Of a DNA stretch of 64,000 nucleotides, positions 32,575 to 42,587 are shown in pieces. The stretch is from Macrostomum hystrix. Lineage: Eukaryota; Platyhelminthes; Macrostomidae. The stretch lies in contig CATNEN010000014.1 in assembly GCA_950097015.1 (NCBI GenBank), positions 744,001 through 808,000 on the forward strand, in the 5' to 3' direction. The first letter of the stretch is position 1. Every line of letters begins with the position of its first letter. The position numbers and the translations under genes are program-made. The notes under the pieces are model-generated. The model was not told where the DNA came from, made no database searches, and saw only the letters and a program-made list of their open reading frames with translations.

Positions 32575-34287
32575 TTAAATCCCTGCGAAGGTCTTTTCCA
32601 GGATGTATTTTTACGATAGACACAAAACACCGAGCTAGAATTTTTAGTTTTTCGAGTTGTTTATTTTATATTTCATTCTGGATGACAAAAAACGAGATTA
32701 TGAATATAACTGGAAAACGAAAATTTGCAGGTCTTATTGGTGGGCAACAAGGTAGCTTAGTTTACTTATGTTAGTTTGTTTGTTTCGACTTAAGGTAGAT
32801 CAGTTTTTAGTTATTAACAGTTGGGTTCATCGCATGCATGTAACCAATTTTTTATTATGACTGAGCAGTTATTAAAACTGAAATTCAGCTGACGCTCACC
32901 GCGGACGCTAGCTGCGTCTGTCTCAGCCTCGCGTAGTATTTTAGTGTCCAATACAGCGCAGGAATTGGCGATTTGAATGTCGGACGTCCGCTTGTACGTG
33001 CGGACTCCAGCCAAACTTCGGTGACCTGTTCGTTCCATTATTTGCTGTTCTTCAACGCCAGCTTGGTAAAGACGTGTAGCACATGTAGCGCGTAGACTAT
33101 GATTAGTCTTGTGGCCAGAAATCTCGGCTTCAGTGCACATTTCATGCAGAAACTTTGTCAAGGTGTTTTTGCCAATTGGACGATTCGAGTACCATTGCTT
33201 CTCCGATGGTTGCTTCAGCGGCAGAAGGTAAAATCTATTACTCTGGCTAGGCCTGACTTTCTTAAAAAGCTCGAAAAGCCGAACATGACAACGTTCTGGA
33301 TTGGCTGCATTGGCGAAGTGAAGAACTTCCTTTGGTTTGAAGCGAGTGTCGCGCAATCCACCAGCATTCGTCTTCGTGGCCATCTCTTTGTAAACAATAC
33401 ACTTCTGTCCCTCTCGCTCTTGCACACTGAATTGCGAAATGCACAGGGCACTATGTTCCTCACCGCCACGTAGAGCAAAATGCAAGCCGGTAAGATAAAA
33501 CAAAGCTCTGATCAGACTCGTAGGATCTTTGTCGCCTAACACTTTCTCCCAAAGTTTCTCCTCATCTTCATAGCCAACAACTTCAGCAGATTTCCTGGCT
33601 AGTCCTAAGCCATTTCTTATCCCAATCTTCATGGCGGCGTCCAGACTTTCACGCACAATTCTGAATCGCTCATTGCGAAATACGAGCGTAAATCAACTTT
33701 ACGCACCTTGCAGATAGTTTGTTGCAGACCAGCAACAATTGACACGAGTGTGTTTGGCGGATATTGAGTCCCATCGGCACGGGTAACTTCATGAATGAAA
33801 ACAGGAAGGAATTCGTTTAGCTCATCATCGCTAAGTTCTTGCACAGCACGAATAGAATCGTTGGAACGGCCAGAGCGCCACCTATCAAAGACGCCAGCGG
33901 ACCACTTGTTCCGATTGGCGGTATTGGCAGGCTTTGTCGACTCATTAACTGATCGAACCATATCGATAGTCAAGTCCTTGGGCAGCGTTGATGGACCAGG
34001 TTCTTCACGCGACGACCGCACCTCTTGCAATGCGTAAGGGTTTCGCAAATCTTCACCAGCGTCCAGCAGTAGGTCTAAATCGTCCATCGTAAGCTTATTT
34101 GGATCATATTCTTTAGAATAATCAACTAACGGGTTTAAAATAAGTCTTCGTTCTGCCATTAGTTAAGGGATGTAAACTATAGTGTAACTTTTAAGTACAA
34201 GTTAAATTTGTTTCAGTTAGGCTTTGCTGCTATTTATCTGTCTGATGTCTGTCTTTATAAAATATGTCTATGGTATAGAATGTGGAG
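32575..34287 (-). mobile_element. Crypton-type tyrosine recombinase element between the 444-bp repeats
   Basis: This 1713-bp block is unique in the window and lies exactly between the two 444-bp repeats. It carries a broken recombinase gene (32814-34159, minus) of the DUF3504/Crypton type. No terminal inverted repeat is visible; Cryptons normally have none. About 240 bp of AT-rich sequence lies 3' of the gene and about 130 bp lies 5' of it. Confidence 0.75.
32814..34159 (-). pseudogene. Crypton tyrosine recombinase (DUF3504 type), one frameshift
   Basis: Two overlapping frames, 34159-33629 and 33656-32814, form one protein of about 450 residues when a single frameshift near 33660 is allowed for. 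The N-terminal half has LSDDELNEFLPVFIHEVTRA and YPPNTLVSIVAGLQ, the box found in DUF3504 proteins (KCTD1, QRICH1 and ZMYM relatives derived from Cryptons). The C-terminal half has VRESLDAAMKIGIRNGLG, LHFALRGGEEH (catalytic Arg), KTNHSLRATCATRLYQAG (HxxR), RTGHRSLAGVRTYKR (His and nucleophile Tyr). All catalytic residues are present, so this is either a recently broken copy or one with a sequencing error. Its strand is the same as the ADAM copy. Confidence 0.85.
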
Positions 34288-34731
34288 GCTTGTATTTTGT
34301 CAAATATGCTCGCTAATTACTTTTGAACTGTGTTCTCATTTCAAATAATGCATTTAAAACTGAGCACACTCAAAATAGTTAAAAGGATTGTGAGTACTCA
34401 CCAATTGCGCAGTTGGAACACAGCAGGATGATAAATTTAGCAATTAATGTGATACAAAGAAGACTATGGAGTTCACTGGCATGACTTATTGGCATGTTTA
34501 CACAAAAAGTTGTAGCGATTTAACCAGTGGAATAGTCAATCGTCAATATATATAAAATTCATGCCATTTGAAACCCGATGTATATAGTTTCAGGATTGGA
34601 AAGGCTCATAGACTAAAACAGCGGGCACGGAAAGTCGATTTGTGCCCGCTGCCGGGGGATTTCGTCTATGTCCAAAGCAACGGAAATATTGCTGCAAAGC
34701 CAAGAAATCATTAGAGAGCTGCTATCTATTG
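34288..34731. repeat. 444-bp direct repeat, copy B (second ADAM exon 1)
   Basis: About 97% identical to 32131-32574 by eye. It contains a second intact exon 1 (34495-34402, minus strand, same 31 codons and donor) and the same TATA-like stretch. Its right flank is the one found beside the single copy in the other ADAM locus. Confidence 0.95.
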
Positions 34732-36529
34732 ATGCAAGGGATGGAGGGATGAGACTCAGCGGCAGAAAGCTGCGTAAAGACAATCATTCCGAACAAGTTT
34801 TGGACAAATCGAGATGAGACATTAAGAAACTTGAGCATGTCCTTAAAGTCCGCTCGCACCGGCGGGACACAACGCCTGTGAGGTATGAGTCAGTCCAGGC
34901 CCACGGGCTAAGGTCTGCGATGCCTCACACCTGCGCAGTCGCTTTTTGAGCAGGCTTGGCAGGAAGCATCCCTGTGCCTTCGGGTACAGGAATCCCTCCA
35001 CGCTGTCCCGTCAGCTGATCCATATGGGTACACGTCCCACGAGTGTTCAATTAAAACTCGTTCGCCACAAATGGAAAACAACTATTCTAATAGATCTTGA
35101 TGTAACTATTATTCGCCACTAATTGTTTCAAGCAGCTTTGTTACTTATAACTTGGTCTGGTCGTTCAAAAAATCAACTTCGGCTTATAACGGGTTTATGA
35201 GCGGTTTATAAGCCCCTACGATAAGAAATTTATACGAAAGCTTTCGCCGTTTTAAAATTCTGGTAGAACACAACTATATACATATAAAACATATTTTTTA
35301 TCAATTTCTGTTGCAAGATAAATTTTCTGGGCAAGCAAAATGTGTATATTTTAACAACAAATCATACTTTCTTTTCGCCAATGACCAAAACAGTAGTCGA
35401 TAGTTTCGCCGTTTTAAAAATATGAAAAAGCGAGGCTTAATTGACGGATTTTTATTGCATTCACTTTTTCGCCAGCTTTTATTATCATATTTCTGAACAT
35501 TTTGTAATGTAGGCAATAACGAGCTTCATCGGCAGCAATTTGTTTTTGAAATTCCGGAAAGACTAAAGATAAATCTGTTAAAAACAGCTGTAAATTTTTC
35601 ATTCAACTTGATAACAAATTAATTTCTGCGCATTTTAATTATAAAACAAAAAAAATTCTTGCATTCTTGTATAACACTTGTTTTAGTTGTGTTGCCATGA
35701 CGCAAAGCATGACCACGATTTCCAGTTTGGTTTGACTTAAAGATTTATAAAATATAATTACCTGAATTATTTAGTTCGTTTTAATTATTATTTTCTCCTA
35801 TGTATGCATGTAATAAACTGGATGTAATGAAATATAAATGTTATTAAATTGATAATGTCACATGTTAACTGTGAAAGCAGTTTGTCAATTTAAAACGTAC
35901 TAATACCTTATATCATGTCTATTATACGAATATCGTAATTCTAATAAGAATGGTTTGTTTGATTCCTTGATGATTCTTTATATAAATATAGTCGTGTATT
36001 ATAATTTAAACGGGCTTACTTAAACTCGTAGTTGCAATTCTTGCGCGGCAAAAAGTTGTTGTATAATTGGCTAGTCTCGATTGCAGTAATAGTCCAGTAG
36101 GCCAATTTTATAAGAAATGTGCATTATTAAGTAGTAAAATACCGATTGTTAGTTGTCATATTATTATGCAGATTTTTTATAAATTATTCATTTTGTTGAT
36201 TGTAGTGGCTGTCTAGTTGTTTCAGAATATTTACAACTGTATTTACCATATTGCCATGTTGTTTTTGGCCCCGTCTTATTAAAAAAGGATAACATATGCC
36301 AATTGTTGCTAATGCTAATTGGCCATGAGCGACTAAATTATATTAACAGTATAATACAGGAAACATGTAATACTTTTCTCTGGTTAAGCGATAAATTTTT
36401 ATTATCATTTTCACTTTTAGTTCACTTCATAAAAATACTCTAGTGGAAATTTAGCCAGACCAAAAATAAAAAAAAACTTTAAAAAGATCGCATTTTTTCC
36501 TTTCTCACTGCTCTAAGTTAATTGGCTTC
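34732..36529. other. Upstream flank of the truncated ADAM copy; AT-rich, with a short LINE-derived piece
   Basis: 34745-34850 matches part of the LINE coding sequence at 52630-52740 (ctcagcggcagaaagctgcg, tcattccgaacaag). 35160-35540 is shared with 51305-51690 of the other copy, which lacks the 165-bp stretch 34995-35160. From 35550 to 36500 the sequence is AT-rich and I see no gene. Confidence 0.6.
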
Positions 36530-36870
36530 ACTATTCATCAACAGATTCATTAACTGATTCATCAACAGAATTATCAACTGATTCATCAACAGATTCATTA
36601 ACTAATTCATCAACAGATTCATTAACTAATTCATCAACAGATTCATCAACTGATTCATCAACAGATTCATCAACAGATTCATTAACTAATTCATCAACAG
36701 ATTCATCAACAGATTCATCAACTGATTCATCAACAGATTCATCAACAGATTCATTAACTAATTCATCAACAGAATTATCATCTGATTCATCAAAAGATTC
36801 ATCAACAGATTCATCAACAGATTCATCAACTAATTCATCAACTAATTCATCAACTGATTCATCAACTGAT
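36530..36870 (-). repeat. 12-bp repeat, open as an acidic (VDES)n protein on the minus strand
   Basis: About 28 copies of ATTCATCAACAG/ATTAACTG variants. On the minus strand an ATG (36878) precedes 115 codons of mostly VDES, VDEL and VNES and a stop at 36531. Third-position-type changes (Ser/Leu, Asp/Asn) keep every unit open. It may be a real acidic low-complexity gene next to the pX-like gene, or only a satellite. Confidence 0.5.
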
Positions 36871-36934
36871 GTACTCATCTAATCTACTCCACTCTACTCT
36901 ATTAGCAGATCTAATCTACTCATTCCTTCCCTTC

Positions 36935-39900
36935 TCATTTTTCTTTAGCAATTTTCTCCATCTCTTGTGGATGTGCTCTGTCATTGCCAGCCTTCACAGC
37001 TGATGCAACTCCACCGGCTACACCTCCTGCAGCACCAAGAGCACCTGCGATGATGGGGATGAGTGTTAGCAAAGGAAGAATCCCGCCTGTCTTCTCATCA
37101 GTGTTATTGTTGACTTATATTTGCATGGCCTCTGGCCTGCAAATCGGTTGCCTCCGTCCGGCAGTGTAAGGGCCACGGGTCAACGGGTGTCGCCGGCCTT
37201 TTGGCAAGTGCGGCAGCTAATATGGCGACCCACCGCGGTCGGCGCAATCCTGGAGCTTCCGAGCGTCGGCGGCGCAGATACAACGCTAGGCGCAAGGAGC
37301 TTCGATTCCTCGCTCGTCGAGCTCGCCGAGACCGCAAGGCCTCGCGGCATCCCCAGCCGGAGGTCAGGGCCAGGTCAACTCGATCCTACCAGGCCCATAA
37401 TCGGAATTCACGCAATCGCGATTTAAGTGAAAGAGCACCAAGGAGTAGCACTCAATTCGCCTCTGTCACCAGGGCTCCTCAAAAAGATGGTGGCCGCATG
37501 CCTAAGCGCATGCGCCTCGGCACCTTCAACGCCAGAACGCTGAAAGACTCCTGGAGGGTCGCCGAACTCTGCGCACTCGCGACGGCGCTCAGCATCGCAG
37601 TTCTCGCTGTGCAGGAGCACCGCCGAGTCAACATCGAGGAAACTGATGTCGGAGCAGGATGGCAGTTCAGGGCCTCTCCAGCCAACCGCCATGGAGGAGG
37701 GGGAATCGGTTTCCTCCTGTCTCCCGCTGCTGTCACCGCCCTTCTCGATATCAGCTTTATCAACGACCGCATAGGCCGCGCGACCTTTGCCTTGAAAGAC
37801 CGCCGGCTGAACCTTATCTGCGTTTACGCACCGACCAGTCCGCAAACGAGCGAAGACAGCGAGGCCACCGCCGAACTCTATAGAACTCTGAGACAGATCT
37901 GCAGCTCTCTACCCGCCCGCGACGCTCTCCTTATCATGGGAGATTTCAACGCTCCCCTCGCGGTCGATGGTGAGCTGGTCAAGAACCGATGTGGAAATCC
38001 AAACGCCAATTCTCCATTTCTTACTGACTTCATCTCATCGGAGGAGCTGATCCCTCTTAACGGTTATTTTAGGCAGCGCGCTACTAAACTGCCCACTTTT
38101 TATGGTACCAACGGGCGTGTCACCCGCCTTGACTGGCTGCTCTGCCCGAAGAACAAGAAGCACATGGTCAGGAAGGTGATCAACTTTCGGCCCAAATGTA
38201 TTCCGTCTGACCACTCTTTGGTTGCCTGCGACGTCGACATCCGTTGGTACACCTACAAAAAGCAGCCCCCCTTTCCTCTCTGGGCCGACCTCCGCAACCC
38301 CGCCACAAGGACAAATTTCATTCAAAGCTTTATGAACTCCGACCCACGCCCTGATGAATCCGCTGACGCCTTTGCCACCGCCGTCGCTTCTGCCGCCGCG
38401 ACGCTGCCGAAGCGCTCCCCTCATCGGCCAAAGGCGCTTTGGGACTCCGATCCTCACGTGGAGCTGGCGAGGAGGAGGCTGCAAAAAAACGTCGCCCGTT
38501 TCGGACAGGACAGCCCTGCTGCCGACAACGCGCGTAACAATCTCACCCGCACCTACTCGGATCGCACGAGACTTTTCGTTGAGGAGGCTGTCTCGGAAAT
38601 CAGGGATGCAGTTGACAACTGCAGACACAGAGCTGCTTGGAGAGCCATAAACAATCTAACCGGCCGGAAACCAAGGCAGTGCACTGTTGTTGGCGCCGAC
38701 TAGGTCGAGGACAGAAAGGCTAAGCTTGTAGAGCACTATCGGCGTGTTCTCAACGCACCTGTCCCAACTGCGGTGCTTCTCCCTGTCCCTGGCTTCACCC
38801 CTGCTCGCAGAGAGGATTTCAATATCGGTCCTATCACGCCCTCCGAGGTTCGCAACACGCTTAAAAGCATGAAGCCTGATGCTGCGCCTGGTGTCGATGG
38901 GGTCCCTCCCAGGGTCCTCAGACTTCCAGAGCTTACTTCGGTAATCACCACGCTCCTCAACAAATATTCCGTTCTTGGAGGCGACGCCGGCGCCGAGGCT
39001 CCCTGCATCTGGCGCACCTCTAAGATTGTCTCAATTCCAAAGAAGGGCCTGTCCACCTGCCTGGACAACCAGAGGGGCATCGCTCTGGAGTGTACCCTGC
39101 CAAAACTCCTCAATTCGATCCTGAGGAACAGACTGCTGCCGATCATCAACCCGCTTCTGCTGGGCGCTCAGAGTGGATTCCGCCCTGGCAGATCTACTGT
39201 TGAGCAAATAGCCACCGTCCGCTGCATCATCGAGTCCTGCGTAACGCGGCAAAAGTCGGTGACCATCGTGTTCGTCGACTTTCGCAAAGCCTTTGACTCG
39301 GTCAGTCGAGCTGCCATCGAGTGGCTCCTCTCTTACTACGGTGTTCCACCAACTCTAGTGACGGCAATCATGGACCTCTACTCCGACACCCGCGCTTTTG
39401 TCGAGATGAGAAAGGATGTCACCGAGACCTTCACTACCAGCTCCGGCGTTCTCCAAGGAGATACCCTAGCCCCTTTCATATTCATCATTATCATTGATTA
39501 TGTCCTTCGCCGTTCCCTCTCTGAAGACGAAGCCTATGTTGTTGTCCGCCGCCGCAGCTCGCGTCACCCTGAGACCACGCTGGCTGCCCTCGCTTTTGCC
39601 GACGACATCGCCCTGGTGTGCAGAGACCCTTCGGCCGCTCAGTCAGCGCTCAACAGAATCTGCGAGGAAGGTGCCAGAGTCGGCCTCGAAGTGAACGCTC
39701 GCAAGACCGAGGTGCTCCACGTCGGCATCAGCGACCCGGCTCCTCTTACCCTTGCTAACGGTGACGAAATCTCTGTCTGCTCGGATTTTCGGTACCTCGG
39801 CTCGCTGGTGGTCTCTCCGGAGGACATCGTCGCCGATCGTCGTGCGCAAGCCTGGACAGCTGCTCGACAGCTGAGCCCCATCTTCTGCTCGCCCGTGCCT

Positions 39901-40467
39901 GACCAACTCAAAATCCGGATTTTTCGTGCTGCCGTAGAGCCGATATTCCTTTATGGCTTGGAGGCTCTCCCAATCACGGAATCTCGCAAGCGGGCTCTCG
40001 ACGCCACTTTCAGAGCCTTTCCTGCGTTTCGCTCTGGACGTACGCTACCCCGAAAGGCTGTCAAACCGTGCGCTCGCTGCTCGCTCCTGCGTCCCGCCGG
40101 TGAGCTCCATACTCAGGGCGCGGAGACAGCGGCTTCTCGGCCACGTGCTACGCAGCTACGGACGCGGAGAAACCAACCCCCTTGCGATCGTTGTGCTAAA
40201 TCCGCCAAGCGATCCTTTTCGACGCGGACATGCGCGCACTGAAACTCTCTTAAAGACCTTCACTAATGACCTACAGGCCATCAACCTCACTCCGCTTGAG
40301 GCTACTTCCTGCCCCTCTGAGCTTTTTCGCGAGCGTGTGAGCGCTAAGGGTCTCTGACTTTTCAGCGTCTTAATAATAATAAATAAAGTGTTATTGTGTG
40401 TTTGATTGTTACAAAGGATTTGATATTGAATTGGATCTACTTTCACTGTCGTTCCTTTATTTTGCAC
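36935..40467 (-). pseudogene. Polinton pX-like small gene, interrupted by a LINE
   Basis: The 3' part (36935-37110) encodes a Gly/Ala-rich hydrophobic core of the form TGGILPLLTLIPIIAGALG, followed by a charged tail and TGA. The 5' part, with an ATG at 40467, lies at 40398-40467 on the other side of the LINE. Counting one copy of the 11-bp target duplication the two parts total 246 nt, 81 codons plus stop, in one frame, so the gene was intact when the LINE landed. Small proteins with a GG-IL-P-L-I-P core are typical of the pX/minor capsid-type gene of Polintons and adenovirus-like relatives. Assignment rests on this short motif only. Confidence 0.5.
37111..40386 (+). mobile_element. RTE-like non-LTR retrotransposon (endonuclease plus RT)
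   Basis: A single frame from 37201 has one in-frame TAG (38701) and one frameshift near 40020. It encodes an endonuclease (MRLGTFNARTL; VLAVQEHRRV; CVYAPTSPQ; LIMGDFNAPLA; IPSDHSLVACD) and an RT (IPKKGLSTCLDNQRGIALE; FVDFRKAFDSVSR; SGVLQGDTLAPFIF; ALAFADDIALVC). The C-terminus is in the shifted frame (RARRQRLLGHVLRSYGRG) and ends at 40357. The 3' tail is (TAA)n. An 11-bp duplication AGTGTTATTGT flanks it (37100-37110 and 40387-40397). There is no RNase H. Style and tail suggest the RTE group; clade not certain. Confidence 0.92.
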
Positions 40468-40718
40468 AACACGGGTTTCTTAGAGTCGATAATTCTGTTG
40501 ATTTTATTTACTGTTTTGGTTTCAATCATTCTATTTAAACAATTTTAACGAATTTCTGAATCATGTGGAATCACTGTCTTTTTCTATGTTATAGCTAAAT
40601 AGCTAAAAAATCTATGTTATCTGTTTACGAGTTGAAGGGGGAAACAGGAGGGTTGGGAAGGGGCGGGTGGGGAAGGGGGTAGGAGATTGGGGTCAGGGGG
40701 GCCTGTACATTCCAGGAA
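40468..40718. other. AT-rich spacer, then G-rich run and an 11-bp-arm palindrome
   Basis: 40636-40700 is a long purine run (gggaagggg...). At 40701-40728 GCCTGTACATT and AATGTACAGGC form a perfect inverted repeat around CCAGGA, immediately upstream of and overlapping the start of the P-element-like open frame. Confidence 0.6.
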
Positions 40719-41275
40719 ATGTACAGGCTTGGATGTTCAAGCATTGCGGAAGAGTATATAATGCCTTACATCTGCCTGGCAGAAGATTTTCCCGTCACCG
40801 ATGGAGCCAACGGACTACCACTGAAATCAAGCTTGTTTAGCGACCTACTGTCTGAAGGCAAGGCTTCGACTCTCAGTCAGCTGTTGAATCTCACGTCGAG
40901 AATCAAGAACTGGGCTGAGGATTTCAGCAAGACCGAGTCGGCGCCTGAAGCCAAGGCTTCGAGTCTGTTGGATGCGGTGCAGGATCTTTTGGAGGAGGCA
41001 AAAAGGCTAACGGAAAATCGTACCGTAGGTTTTGCCTTGAAGCAGCTGAAGTTAAGCAGGAAGCCTTTGCGTTCCAGGAGGTACTCCGAGGATCTCGTTG
41101 TGTTCTCCTACCTGATCTACTCCACTTCAGCATACAAGAACATGCTTGATCAAGATTCCATCTGATCGCACGCTGAGGTCCATCACTGCTCGAGTTGGAT
41201 CTTCAAGCGGCCTGGATATCGAGGGCTACCTTGCTCTGAGAGCTTCTAAGCTGTCTCAGCCGGAGATTGCTATAT
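40719..41275 (+). pseudogene. P-element/THAP-type transposase-like fragment
   Basis: The open frame 40719-41165 is followed, after a frameshift near 41145, by IPSDRTLRSITARVGSSSGL. The pattern RRYSEDLVVFSYLIYSTSAY...LPSDRTLR resembles the helix-turn-helix segment of P-element and THAP9-like transposases (Y-S-x-x-L...F-Y-S-x-x-A-Y...L-P-S-x-R-T-L/I-R). The THAP domain and catalytic core are not seen. It may instead be a gene of the surrounding Polinton-like relic. Confidence 0.4.
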
Positions 41276-41289
41276 ATAGAAGTCCCTGC

Positions 41290-41760
41290 TTTAGTCCAGT
41301 CATTCGAGAAATTTCATTATTGAGTTGATTTATTACAGCTGGGAGCCGGTCTGCCCACTTGGTATAGTATTGGCCACTGTTTAGTTTCAGCTGTTCAGCT
41401 GTCTGCTTTGTGAAAAGTCTCTTTGCTAAAGTTAGATTGAATTTTTCAACAAAAGCCTGCAGTCTCTATGGAGCTCAGTTCTTCCGTAGCGTATTTTCGC
41501 ATTGTTCTTTTCCATCTAGCTTTTAACTGCCCCCATGAATTCTTTGCCGGGATCAGTCATAAAGGTTTGGGGTATGTGAGTGAGCGGAGAGTTTTTGTAA
41601 ATGTCTCGGAGGGCAGCTGCAACAGCTGCATCTGATTTCTTAGTCTTAAGTGGTCTCGCATCTTTGTATCTGGAGGCAATGTCTATAACTGTGAGCGCAT
41701 ACTTGTAGCCTGAGTCATTGGGGAGAAACAGCTAGAAGGTTCAGAGCATTATCGAGTAGA
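41290..41760 (-). pseudogene. rve-type integrase fragment (Polinton/Ginger-like), copy 2
   Basis: On the minus strand: GYKYALTVIDIASRYKDARP (catalytic Asp in TVID), SDAAVAAALRDIYKNSPLTH, then FMTDPGKEFMGAV (second Asp), and after stops RYGRTE-H and FN, ending with WADRLP-like and EF/DW-like remains near 41300. Spacing between the two Asp residues fits an rve (DDE) core. It is the same family as 21676-22110. The N-terminal zinc finger and beginning are missing and stops are present. Confidence 0.65.
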
Positions 41761-42587
41761 GTCGCGTTGTTGTTCTTGTGTTGAGGTTATCGAGATTTTG
41801 TTAAGTGAGTTACCAGTGCGAATTGTGAATTGAATATTGAATTGAATCAAGTACAGTACCTGGCAGGGGAATTAATCGTTCATTGCTTTCTCTTGTTAAC
41901 TAATTAACACTTAAATATCAGCTGTTTAGCTTGGGCTTTTGAATCGTCTTGTCTTCGTTATTTTCGAGTTACGGCAATAGAGTCTCTCGCAAAGAGTAGG
42001 ACACCCGACCTCATTTAGGAATCTCAACGCAGAGACACCTAAGTCAAAATATCAGAAGCGCATACAATCTTTGCCTGAGCCGAGGCCGGACAACGTAATT
42101 TTGCGTCACATTGAAAGTTTCCATAACTGAAAAACTGAAAAAATACCATCAAAGGCCAGTTTTCATTCGAATATTTTATATTTGTTCAAAAGAAAGTCTT
42201 TGTTGTACTATATTTTTCAAAGTTTTGAGCATATTGCCGTGTTTTTGTTCACTACAACCGAGCGAACATTTCTATTCAACGTCCTTTGTCCTACAAAACA
42301 TTACAATTGCGACGAAAAGAAATTTCAAACGGAGAAAGAAAATACTTTGAAATGTTTACATTTCTACCGAGCAGAAAGTAGCATAAAATACCTACAACTA
42401 AAGTTTACTTGAGTGGGTCTCGTGATGTTTAAATTAAAAGAGAAATAATTGAGTCGTTTGTCATGCGTTTAAGTCATTCGAGAGGCGTTTTAGTCTGGAG
42501 AGAGGCATTTTAGTACTTCGAGAGGCATTTGAGTCATTGCATTGTTTGCAAAATTTAAAGGCTGCATTTTCAAACTAAGGCTGTGAC
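41761..42587. other. Unique AT-rich spacer, 3' flank of the ADAM gene
   Basis: 42135-42173 shares about 37 bp (CATCAAAGGCCAGTTTTCAT and following) with 24832-24868, the sequence directly left of the Helitron. No gene seen. Confidence 0.4.
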
